From: REBR01 sp033721915
GTDB taxonomy: Bacteria; Pseudomonadota; Gammaproteobacteria; Pseudomonadales; Oleiphilaceae
DNA length: 49,393 nt
Assembly: GCA_033721915.1 (NCBI GenBank)
Contig: JAWWAC010000018.1
Span: 1-49,393, forward strand
Reading direction: 5' to 3'
Positions 41,166 to 48,758 of the stretch are shown here, piece by piece. Every line of letters starts with the position of its first letter. Position 1 is the stretch's first letter. The notes below the pieces were generated by a model that saw only the letters and a list, made by a program, of their open reading frames with translations, did not search any database and was not told where the DNA came from. Both the position numbers and the translations under genes were made by a program.

Positions 41166-42209
41166 ATGGAGACCCTGTCTGAAATCCTGTCGGTGATGCT
41201 GGACGCCGCCCCCTGGCTGATGCTGGGCTTTCTGCTGGCCGGGGTGGTCAAGGGGCTGGTCTCGGAGTCTCTGCTGCAGCGGCTGATGGGCGGTGACGGC
41301 CTGAAGGCGACGGCCAGGGCGGCGATGATCGGCATGCCGCTGCCACTGTGCTCCTGCGGCGCCATTCCCACGGCCTTCTCACTGCGCCGCAGTGGCGCCG
41401 GCAAGGGGCCCACCACGGCCTTTCTGGTGGGCACTCCCGGGGTGGGCGTGGACTCCGTGGTACTGACCTATGCCCTTCTGGGGCCGGTGATGATGCTGGG
41501 CCGTGTGCTGGGCACACTGGTGACGGCCATCGTCACCGGGCTGTTGGTGGGGCGCAGCCCGGAGTCCGTGGCGGCAACGCCCCAGTCAGACCACTGCGGT
41601 GGCTGCTGCGGTGAGACGGAGACCCCGATGGAGCCAGAGACCCTGTCTGGGCGCCTGGCCGGAGGCATCCGCTATGCCTTTACCGATCTGCTGGATGACA
41701 TGAGTGCCTGGCTGGTGGCCGGTCTGCTGCTGGCCGGTGTGCTGGTGACGCTGTTTCCGCCGGGTGCACTGGCCAATCTGGGGGCCGGCTTTGCACCCAT
41801 GCTGCTGATGGCGCTGATCGGCATTCCACTGTACCTGTGCGCCACCGCCGCCACCCCCATCGCCGCCGCCATGCTGCTCACCGGCGTGGCGCCGGGGACG
41901 GTGCTGGTGCTGCTGATTGCCGGTCCGGTCACCAGCATGGCGACACTGGGCGTGTTCCGCCGTGAAATGGGCAGTGCCGCACTGGGTCTGTATCTGCTGG
42001 GCATTGTCGTTGTCAGCCTGATGATGGGCGGCCTGATGAACCTGGCGGTGGAGGCCATGGGGCTGAATATCGTCGCCCAGGCCAGCGCCGCCGGTGAGCT
42101 GCTGCCATCCTGGCTGAAGTGGCTGTCACTGGGGCTGCTGGCCATACTGGTGCTCAAGCCATTGCGGCACCGTCTCTGGCTGTGGGGAGGGCGCCTCTCC
42201 GGCGCCTGA
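41166..42209 (+). CDS. SO_0444-family metal efflux permease
   Basis: The 347-residue membrane protein belongs to the SO_0444/DUF318 permease group, proposed to export copper and zinc or other soft metals. Two conserved membrane blocks each have the sequence MPLPLCSCGAIPTA (about 57-70) and IPLYLCATAATPIAA, and a central loop carries HCGGCCGE (143-150), a likely metal-binding site. GGAGG lies about 10 bases before the ATG. There is no adjacent metal regulator; the divergent lipoprotein shares only the upstream region. Metal specificity is inferred from the family name only. Confidence 0.88.
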   Translation: METLSEILSVMLDAAPWLMLGFLLAGVVKGLVSESLLQRLMGGDGLKATARAAMIGMPLPLCSCGAIPTAFSLRRSGAGKGPTTAFLVGTPGVGVDSVVLTYALLGPVMMLGRVLGTLVTAIVTGLLVGRSPESVAATPQSDHCGGCCGETETPMEPETLSGRLAGGIRYAFTDLLDDMSAWLVAGLLLAGVLVTLFPPGALANLGAGFAPMLLMALIGIPLYLCATAATPIAAAMLLTGVAPGTVLVLLIAGPVTSMATLGVFRREMGSAALGLYLLGIVVVSLMMGGLMNLAVEAMGLNIVAQASAAGELLPSWLKWLSLGLLAILVLKPLRHRLWLWGGRLSGA

Positions 42210-42228
42210 TGGGCCCTTCCCGGGGGTC

Positions 42229-42242
42229 GCGGCCATGGCCGC
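42229..42242. other. 14-base palindrome between convergent genes
   Basis: GCGGCCATGGCCGC is an exact palindrome in the 74-base gap between the permease and the 7TMR-DISM cyclase genes. No T-run follows. It may be chance. Confidence 0.3.
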
Positions 42243-42283
42243 TCCTGCAGGGGGGTAAAAAGCCCCAGTCGGATCAACAGGCC

Positions 42284-44161
42284 TCAGCGGGGCTCTTCAT
42301 CCAACGCTTCCTGGGGCTGATGCAGCACCACCTGGTTGCGGCCGTTTCTCTTGGCCTGGTAGAGGGCACCGTCAGCCTCGGCAAACAGGGTGCTGGCCTC
42401 ATCCGCATGCTCCGGAGTGCGCACACTGACGCCGATGCTGACGGTCAGTGGCACGGCGGTTCCGGCCACAGTAAAAGGGCGTTGCTCGAGGCTGGAGCGG
42501 ATCCGCTCCGCCACCTTCAGGGCACCGTTACTGGGCGTATCCGCCAGGACCACCACAAACTCCTCGCCGCCATAACGGGCGGGCAGGTCACCGGGGCGGG
42601 TGACATTCTGGTGGATAATACCGGCCACCATTTTCAGGCACTCATCCCCCACCAGGTGGCCGTAGTTGTCGTTGAAGGATTTGAAGTGGTCGATGTCCAG
42701 AATCAATACCCCCAGCGGCTGCCTCAGCCGGTAGGCATTGACGGTCAGTGTCTGGAACTGCTCATCAAAGGCGCGGCGGTTTTTCAGCCCGGTCAGCTCG
42801 TCATGGGCGCTCAGGGCCTTGAGCTGCTTGTTGGCCCGCTCCAGCTCCTCGGTGCGTTCACGGACGCGGATTTCCAGCTGGCTGTTGGCCTCCTGCTCCA
42901 CCCTCAGGGTTTCCTCCTGGGCCTGGCGTGCCCGCCGCTCCTGTTCCAGCAACTGTTGCTGGGCATGGAAGGCGGCCTTTTTCTCCCGGTTCAGCCGGTC
43001 CGCCAGTGCCAGTGACAGCAGAATAATGCCCACGGCAGAGCCCAGCTGGGTGGCGTTCTCGGTAAAGAAGTTGCGCGGCAGGACGGTAAACTTGCTCATG
43101 GCCAGCAGAATGCCCCCCGTCAGCATCAGTGCGAAGGCGGTGGTGAAATAACGGGCGGCGGCATTGCCCTGGTAGATACGCACGCCACCCACCCAGAGCT
43201 GGAAGCTGCAGGCAACCACCGCCAGTGCGATGGTGGAGACCACCACCTTGTCGTAAGAGATAAACAGCGTCGACAGGGCCTGCAGTGCGGCGGCGACAAT
43301 CACCACCACCATGATGCGGTGAATCCAGGGGTGGCTGCGGTTGCTGATGGCGAGAAAATCCCGGGTAAACAGCAACCCGAAGAAGATGACTCCGTTGAGG
43401 GCAAACATGATGGCCTGGTCGTTCCACCAGGTGGAGTAGGGCCAGAGGTACTGGAAAGCCAGCCCGCTGAGGGTGGACAGAAACAGCGGCATGGCCGTGA
43501 TAAAGCCGGCGTAGAAGAGATACATGCGCTCGCGCAGTGCGCGAAAGACAAACAGGTGGTAGATGATCATGACCAGGGCAATGCCGTAGTACAGGCCCTG
43601 GAACAGCTTCTGGCTCTGCTCCCGGTCGTAAAAAAGCACCGGATCCCAGAGGGTGACTGGTAACTGCAGTGCCGATTTGGTCTGGACACGGAAGTACAGG
43701 CGGTGATCGTCCCCCGGAGTCAGTGTCAGCGGGATCACAAAGTTGCGGTGGTTGACGGGCCTCTCCGAGAAAAACTGCTTGTTGCCCACCCGGCTGTGGT
43801 GGATTTCCTGGCTATTGCGTACATGGTAGAAGTCCACCCGGTCCAGTACCGGATAGCCGATTTCCAGGAACGGCTCCAGTGTCTCGCCGGAGGGGTTTTC
43901 CAGCTTCATGCGGAACCAGTATGTCTTCTCGTTATACCCCAGACTCACGGAACCGGGGCCGGTGCTTTGCCAGTCCGATTCCGGCAGTGCCATGACGGAC
44001 CTGAGACTCGCGGCGCCGCCTTTTTCCACCCAGTAGTCCATGCCGGAGTCCACAGGCAGGCGCTCGGAGTCCTGGCTCCAGCGCAGTGGCTCGGCCTGGG
44101 TGGCAGCGGCGCCTGCCGCCAGCGACAGCACCAGAAGCAGCCCTGTGCACACTCTCACCAT
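42284..44161 (-). CDS. 7TMR-DISM diguanylate cyclase
   Basis: The 625-residue membrane protein has a signal peptide (LLLVLSLAAGAAATQA), a periplasmic 7TMR-DISMED2 beta-rich domain (about 25-180; WFRMKLENPSGETLEP), seven membrane helices (about 185-390), a coiled coil (RRARQAQEETLRVEQEANSQ) and a GGDEF domain starting at AHDELTGLKNRRAF. It has GGEEF at 531-535 and the RxxD inhibitory site RPGD at 522-525, so it should be active. It would sense an external ligand and make c-di-GMP. TTG at 44194 would lengthen it; ATG at 44161 follows AAGGG and is chosen. It is divergent from sulP. Confidence 0.92.
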   Translation of the reverse strand: MVRVCTGLLLVLSLAAGAAATQAEPLRWSQDSERLPVDSGMDYWVEKGGAASLRSVMALPESDWQSTGPGSVSLGYNEKTYWFRMKLENPSGETLEPFLEIGYPVLDRVDFYHVRNSQEIHHSRVGNKQFFSERPVNHRNFVIPLTLTPGDDHRLYFRVQTKSALQLPVTLWDPVLFYDREQSQKLFQGLYYGIALVMIIYHLFVFRALRERMYLFYAGFITAMPLFLSTLSGLAFQYLWPYSTWWNDQAIMFALNGVIFFGLLFTRDFLAISNRSHPWIHRIMVVVIVAAALQALSTLFISYDKVVVSTIALAVVACSFQLWVGGVRIYQGNAAARYFTTAFALMLTGGILLAMSKFTVLPRNFFTENATQLGSAVGIILLSLALADRLNREKKAAFHAQQQLLEQERRARQAQEETLRVEQEANSQLEIRVRERTEELERANKQLKALSAHDELTGLKNRRAFDEQFQTLTVNAYRLRQPLGVLILDIDHFKSFNDNYGHLVGDECLKMVAGIIHQNVTRPGDLPARYGGEEFVVVLADTPSNGALKVAERIRSSLEQRPFTVAGTAVPLTVSIGVSVRTPEHADEASTLFAEADGALYQAKRNGRNQVVLHQPQEALDEEPR

Positions 44162-44530
44162 CAGTCCCTTACCCCATTTCGTCGCTTCACTCAAACATAG
44201 TTCAGTTGGTCAGCAATTGCCCGGTTATGGGGCGAAAAAAGTAAGGCGAAGCTGACTGTGGTTCTCACTGTTACCAGGGGTAACGTTTTTGTCGGCGTTC
44301 TGCTACACTGCAGCACGCTTTTTCACAGCACCCGGTCTGTTTGCTCAAGCGCATGGCGCGCAAAATCCGAAACGCCACACCGATGCCGGTCGCACGGCCC
44401 CCGCCGTTCTGCCCCCTTTGCTTTGCTATAGCGCCAGCTGCGCGTTTCCGCCAAGTGGTTTCTGTGTGGTTGAGCTCTGCCCGACGGGGCGGTTGCTGGC
44501 CATTCTTGCACCTCCTGATGGGATACAGTC
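44162..44530. other. Divergent region between the 7TMR-DISM cyclase and sulP, no gene seen
   Basis: This 369-base gap contains control sequences of both genes. An inverted repeat GTTACC-AGG-GGTAAC at 44270-44284 is followed by GTTTTT, but no upstream plus-strand gene would use it as a terminator, so an operator is more likely. I found no RNA gene or short ORF with a good ribosome site. Confidence 0.5.
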
Positions 44531-46018
44531 ATGCTTCAATCGCTCAAGAATCACTGGTTTTTCAATGTGCGCGGTGATCTGCTCGCCGGTCTCGTGGTGG
44601 CACTGGCACTGATTCCCGAGGCCATTGCCTTCTCCATTATCGCGGGGGTGGACCCCAAGGTGGGGCTCTATGCCTCTTTCTGTATAGCCGTGGTCATCGC
44701 CTTTACCGGTGGCCGCCCCGGCATGATCTCCGCCGCCACCGGCGCCATGGCCCTGCTGATGGTGGTGCTGGTGCGGGAGCATGGTCTGGAATACCTGCTG
44801 GCGGCGACGCTGCTGACCGGTGTCCTGCAGATTCTGGCCGGTTACCTGCGCCTGGCGAACCTGATGCGCTTTGTGTCCCGCTCCGTTGTGACTGGCTTTG
44901 TCAACGCACTGGCCATACTGATTTTCATGGCCCAGTGGCCGGAACTCACGGATGTGACCTGGCATGTGTACGCCATGACTGCGGCAGGTCTGGGCATTAT
45001 CTACCTGTTTCCCTTTGTCCCGGTGGTGGGGCGGGTGTTGCCTTCGCCGCTGGTGTGTATCGTGGCGCTGACGGCGTTCGCCATGTTCACCGGCCTGGAC
45101 ATCCGCAATGTGGGTGACATGGGGCAGCTGCCGGATACGCTGCCCATCTTCCTGTGGCCGGATGTGCCACTGACTCTGGAAACACTGATGATCATCCTGC
45201 CCTACGCCGTGGCGCTGACCGTGGTGGGCCTGCTGGAGTCCATGATGACAGCCACCATCGTGGACGACCTGACCGACTCGGACAGTGACCGCCACAGAGA
45301 GTGCAAGGGCCAGGGCATCGCCAACATCGGCTCGGGACTGCTCGGCGGCATGGCCGGCTGCGCCATGATTGGCCAGTCCATTATCAACATCAAATCCGGT
45401 GGCCGTGGTCGCCTGTCCACCCTTTCGGCGGGGGTTTATCTGCTGCTGATGGTGCTGGTGCTGGACAGCCTGCTGGTGCAGATTCCCATGGCGGCACTGG
45501 TGGCGGTGATGATCATGGTGTCCATCGGCACCTTCAGCTGGGACTCCATACGCAACCTCCGGTCACACCCCCTGTCCACCAATGTGGTCATGGTGGTGAC
45601 GGTGGTGGTGGTGGTGGCCACCCACAACCTGGCCTTCGGTGTTCTGGCCGGTGTGCTGCTGGCGGCCCTGTTCTTCGCCAACAAGATCGGCCAGTTCATG
45701 CTGGTGACTTCCGATCTGGATGAATCGACCGGCACCCGCACCTACCTGGTGGTGGGGCAGGTCTTTTTCAGCTCTTCCGAGAAGTTCGTGGCCTCCTTTG
45801 ATTTCCGCGAGGCACTGGACAAGGTGGTGATTGACCTCAGCCGCGCCCACTTCTGGGACATTACCGCCGTGGGGGCACTGGACAAGGTGGTGATCAAGTT
45901 CCGCCGTGATGGCGCGGATGTGGAGCTGATCGGCCTGAACGAGGCCAGCGCCACGGTGGTGGACCGCTTTGCGGTGCATGACAAGCCGGAGGCCGTTGAC
46001 CAATTGATGGGGCACTGA
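44531..46018 (+). CDS. SulP-family anion transporter
   Basis: The 495-residue inner-membrane protein has the SulP plan: helix 1 after NVRGDLLAGLVVALALIPEA, about 12-14 helices, and a cytoplasmic STAS domain (about 390-490; VVIDLSRAHFWDITAVGALDKV). SulP proteins carry sulfate, bicarbonate or other anions. The conserved block GSGLLGGMAGCAMIGQSIINIKSGG fits the BicA/SulP branch. It is followed at one base distance by a universal stress protein, with which it is probably co-translated. The substrate is not determined by sequence. Confidence 0.92.
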   Translation: MLQSLKNHWFFNVRGDLLAGLVVALALIPEAIAFSIIAGVDPKVGLYASFCIAVVIAFTGGRPGMISAATGAMALLMVVLVREHGLEYLLAATLLTGVLQILAGYLRLANLMRFVSRSVVTGFVNALAILIFMAQWPELTDVTWHVYAMTAAGLGIIYLFPFVPVVGRVLPSPLVCIVALTAFAMFTGLDIRNVGDMGQLPDTLPIFLWPDVPLTLETLMIILPYAVALTVVGLLESMMTATIVDDLTDSDSDRHRECKGQGIANIGSGLLGGMAGCAMIGQSIINIKSGGRGRLSTLSAGVYLLLMVLVLDSLLVQIPMAALVAVMIMVSIGTFSWDSIRNLRSHPLSTNVVMVVTVVVVVATHNLAFGVLAGVLLAALFFANKIGQFMLVTSDLDESTGTRTYLVVGQVFFSSSEKFVASFDFREALDKVVIDLSRAHFWDITAVGALDKVVIKFRRDGADVELIGLNEASATVVDRFAVHDKPEAVDQLMGH

Positions 46019-46019
46019 T

Positions 46020-46904
46020 ATGAGTACAGCAAATAAAACAATCGAGGCGCCCATGACTCACGTGGTTGGTTGTATCGATGCTTCAGCGGCGGCTCCTGCC
46101 GTGTGTGATTACGCAGTCTGGGCCAGCCAACGCATGCAGGCCCCCCTGATGTTCTTCCATGTGATCGACGATGGCCGCTTCCAGGCGGAGTCCGACATGT
46201 CGGGCAATATCGGCCTGGGCAGCCGCGAGTCACTGCTGGAGGAGCTGGCGGAACTGGATGCCAGACGGGGCCGGATCGCCAAGGAGCATGGGCGCCACCT
46301 GCTGGATGCCGCCGTGGAGCGGGCACAGGCCCAGGGGGTGGTGGAAGTGCGGCAGCGTCAGCGCCACGGTGAGCTGGCCCAGTGTCTGCTGGATATTGAG
46401 CCGGAGATTCAGCTTCTGGTCATGGGTCTCCATGGTGAAAGCAGCTCCCCCACGGAGCACCCGGTGGGCAGCCAGCTGGAAACGGTGATCCGCAGCATGC
46501 ACCGGGCCATCATGCTGGTGCCGGATGGGTTCAGCGAGCCCCGCAGTGCCATGCTGGCCTTTGATGGCAGCAGCACCGCTTTCCGGGGTGTGAAACTGCT
46601 GGCCAGCAGCCCGGTGTTCCGGGATTTCCCGCTGCACCTTGTGATGGTGGGGCCGGACACCAGCGACAGGTGGGAGCAGCTGAGACAGGCGGAAAAACAG
46701 CTGAAGGAAGCCGGCTGTGAGGTGCACCTGGCGATCCGTGCCGGTGATGTGGAGCAGACCCTCCACGCCTATCAGGCGGAGCACGGCATTGATCTGCTGG
46801 TCATGGGCGCTTACGGCCACTCACGCATCCGCCAGTTCTTTGTGGGCAGCACCACCACCAACCTGCTGAAGGCGGCCCGGTCGCCCATGGTGGTGCTGCG
46901 CTAA
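46020..46904 (+). CDS. Tandem universal stress protein
   Basis: The 294-residue protein has two UspA domains (about 10-155 and 160-294). The second ends in the ATP-binding block LLVMGAYGHSRIRQFFVGSTTTNLL with the G-2x-G-9x-G(S/T) signature. The first ends in LLVMGLHGESSSPTEHPVGSQ, which resembles it but is degenerate, so only the second half may bind nucleotide. ATG at 46020 has GGGG 8 bases upstream; a second in-frame ATG at 46053 would shorten it by 11 residues. It is linked to sulP by one base, a pair seen in other bacteria, and may regulate that transporter, although this is inferred. Confidence 0.9.
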   Translation: MSTANKTIEAPMTHVVGCIDASAAAPAVCDYAVWASQRMQAPLMFFHVIDDGRFQAESDMSGNIGLGSRESLLEELAELDARRGRIAKEHGRHLLDAAVERAQAQGVVEVRQRQRHGELAQCLLDIEPEIQLLVMGLHGESSSPTEHPVGSQLETVIRSMHRAIMLVPDGFSEPRSAMLAFDGSSTAFRGVKLLASSPVFRDFPLHLVMVGPDTSDRWEQLRQAEKQLKEAGCEVHLAIRAGDVEQTLHAYQAEHGIDLLVMGAYGHSRIRQFFVGSTTTNLLKAARSPMVVLR

Positions 46905-46920
46905 ACAGGCGCCGTGGCGG

Positions 46921-47274
46921 TCAGTCTTTTCCCAGCTGGCGGCTCAGCAGCCGGCCCACTCCGGCGACACTGCGGTAACACAGTGTGGAGATGCCATGGT
47001 GCAGCACCCGCACCGGCTCACTGTAGGGTCTGGTGGTGGGGATGCGGGCCAGAATGTCGAAGGTCTCGTCGGCAATGGACAGGTGCATCCGCTCCACCCC
47101 CAGGGCGCCCTGGGTCAGTGACTGGCTGCCCAGGTCCGTCAGGCCCAGCCACCACTGAATGCGGCTGTCCTTCTCCATTGGCGGGTCAATGGCGCTGGAC
47201 TCCGCCAGTACAACGACCTCTTTTCCCTGCATGGGCTTCGATCCGCTGGAATTCATGCTGTTCTGTGACGTCAT
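46921..47274 (-). CDS. Unknown protein coupled to an alpha/beta-hydrolase
   Basis: The 117-residue protein has a polar Ser/Asn-rich start (TSQNSMNSSGSK) and a C-terminal region with IADETFDILARIPTTRPYSEPVRVLHHGISTLCYRSVAGVGRLL shown here only in its key parts ADETFDILARIP and HHGISTLCYRSVAG. I do not recognise a family. The ATG at 47274 is within the ATGA overlap with the upstream hydrolase stop, with AAGGA 9 bases before it. An ATG at 47283 would have no room for a ribosome site. The coupling suggests a partner role for the hydrolase, but no function can be named. It has no signal peptide. Confidence 0.65.
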   Translation of the reverse strand: MTSQNSMNSSGSKPMQGKEVVVLAESSAIDPPMEKDSRIQWWLGLTDLGSQSLTQGALGVERMHLSIADETFDILARIPTTRPYSEPVRVLHHGISTLCYRSVAGVGRLLSRQLGKD

Positions 47275-48182
47275 AGCAGCCATTCCTTCAATTGTTGGTA
47301 CACCCGGGGATGGTGGGTCAGCCGGATATGGTCAATGCCGCCAAAGCTGGCGGTGTCCGTCAGCGCCCAGCCGGCTTGTCCGGCACCGTGGGCACTGTCT
47401 TCATGCACCAGTGCGTCGCCAAAGAGCCGGTTGAGGGGGTTCTCCGGCTGCCTGGCCAGTAGCCCGGCGATGGCGTAGTGACGGGCCCCTGGATACAGTG
47501 GTGACAGCTCTTCGGCCTCACGCAGTATCTCACCCCGGGTCAGGTCACGGATACCCTCGCTGCGCAGGTCCAGAAAGTCCCCCACCACCCGCAGGTAATC
47601 CCTGGGCATTTTACCCAGTAAGTTGGCGGAGTGTTGAGCGGCTTTGGCCAGCCAGGAGCCGTCATGGGGGGCACCGAGATAGACACAGTCGCTCAGGCAG
47701 CCGGTCCAGCTCTGGTGCAGCAGCCTGGCATGGTGGCAGGCGCTGCGGATCAGCAGCCCACCCATGCTGTGGCCGATGAGTATCAGGCGTGTCACCGGTA
47801 CCGGCCAGTTATCCACCAGGGACTCCAGTGCCCATGACAGCGCTTCCCCGTTGCGGTAAATGGGCCGTCCCGTGTTGTAGCGCAACAGCAGGGGCGTGGC
47901 CTTCAGCAGGGGGGCCAGCTCAGTGCCGTAGTGCACGCCGGGCTGTCCTGGATATTCCCAGATGGTCTCCATCTCCGTCAGCCCGTGGATCAACACCACC
48001 AGGGTGTCCCTGGGATTCTCAACCCGTGGGTTGGCACTGTCCAGCGGCTGGCGCTGGTGCAGCAGCTGCATGGACACGGCCAGTGGGTTGTCACGCTGCT
48101 CCAGCCAGTCCCCCAGGAAGCCGCTGGCAATGGCTGAGATCTGCCTCTGCCAGTGGGCAATGGGTTTGTTCGGTTCGCTCAT
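47271..48182 (-). CDS. Alpha/beta-hydrolase of unknown specificity
   Basis: The 303-residue protein is an alpha/beta-hydrolase of the lipase/PGAP1-like sort, with oxyanion region VVLIHGLTEMETIWEYP and nucleophile Ser139 in ILIGHSMGGLLIRSACH. The acid and base cannot be assigned with confidence; His in GIDHIRLTHHP near the C-terminus is the likely base. It also has YLGAPHDGSWLAKAAQ, typical of lipase-like enzymes. AGGT lies 8 bases before the ATG. Its stop overlaps the following gene in ATGA. No signal peptide is present. Confidence 0.8.
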   Translation of the reverse strand: MSEPNKPIAHWQRQISAIASGFLGDWLEQRDNPLAVSMQLLHQRQPLDSANPRVENPRDTLVVLIHGLTEMETIWEYPGQPGVHYGTELAPLLKATPLLLRYNTGRPIYRNGEALSWALESLVDNWPVPVTRLILIGHSMGGLLIRSACHHARLLHQSWTGCLSDCVYLGAPHDGSWLAKAAQHSANLLGKMPRDYLRVVGDFLDLRSEGIRDLTRGEILREAEELSPLYPGARHYAIAGLLARQPENPLNRLFGDALVHEDSAHGAGQAGWALTDTASFGGIDHIRLTHHPRVYQQLKEWLL

Positions 48183-48309
48183 GATCAGTACCTGTGCAAT
48201 TTATGAACAGTGTACGCGAACCCTGCCCATTGCCAATGACCCAAGTGGCCGGCTGTCTGTGCGTTTGCAGCCACCACCCCGGACTTGTCTGTTGTCCCGG
48301 CCCTGTCGT

Positions 48310-48567
48310 TCAGCGATGTTTGTACTGGCTGGGGCAGTAACCGCGGTTGATGGCGGGATTGCGCAAGGCGCGGTGTTTGCTGGTGCGCCCTTTCATGCGC
48401 CGCCGCCAGAGACGGAATGAGCCCGGCCTGAGTTCACGGCGCATGAATGCCACCAGCTGCTTTTCATTAAGGCCATAGAGGGTCTCAATGGCCTCAAAGG
48501 GGGTACGGTCTTCCCAGGCCATCTCGATCAGCCGTGAATGGTCGCCGGGACTCAGTGAGGGGATCAT
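48310..48567 (-). CDS. DUF2805/TIGR03643 family protein
   Basis: This 85-residue basic protein matches the TIGR03643/DUF2805 family, from MAWEDRTPFEAIETLYGLNEKQL and its C-terminal half FMRRELRPGSFRLWRRRMKGR. The first half resembles a helix-turn-helix fold and the tail is highly basic, so a nucleic-acid role is possible but unproven. AAGG lies 7 bases before the ATG. Confidence 0.86.
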   Translation of the reverse strand: MIPSLSPGDHSRLIEMAWEDRTPFEAIETLYGLNEKQLVAFMRRELRPGSFRLWRRRMKGRTSKHRALRNPAINRGYCPSQYKHR

Positions 48568-48676
48568 AAAGGTACCTTGTCAGGCAATGAATCATCCAGG
48601 ACAACTCATGTTACGCCTGGCTGACGGCACTGGATGGTATGGCGGGCAGCCTGAATGACAGATCGGCCTTCACTCG

Positions 48677-48730
48677 GTGACATTCCGTGACACTTTATAA
48701 AAGGTGTCTTGCGTTAGTCGTTACTATACT
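48677..48730. promoter_or_regulatory. Direct repeats, dyad and -10-like element upstream of the right-edge gene
   Basis: GTGACA occurs twice, 10 bases apart (48677-48682 and 48687-48692), and overlaps the dyad GACAC...GTGTC (48689-48708), with TATACT at 48725-48730 about 30 bases before the gene's ATG. No good -35 hexamer is visible. This looks like an activator-type site but the regulator is unknown. Confidence 0.4.
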
Positions 48731-48758
48731 CGCTGAAACGATTCTCAAGGTGTGAAAT

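Noticed and set aside
42229..42242. Restriction-like or regulatory palindrome GCGGCCATGGCCGC
   Set aside because: It lies between convergent genes where no promoter is expected, and such GC-rich palindromes are likely by chance at this base composition; listed only as a low-confidence feature.
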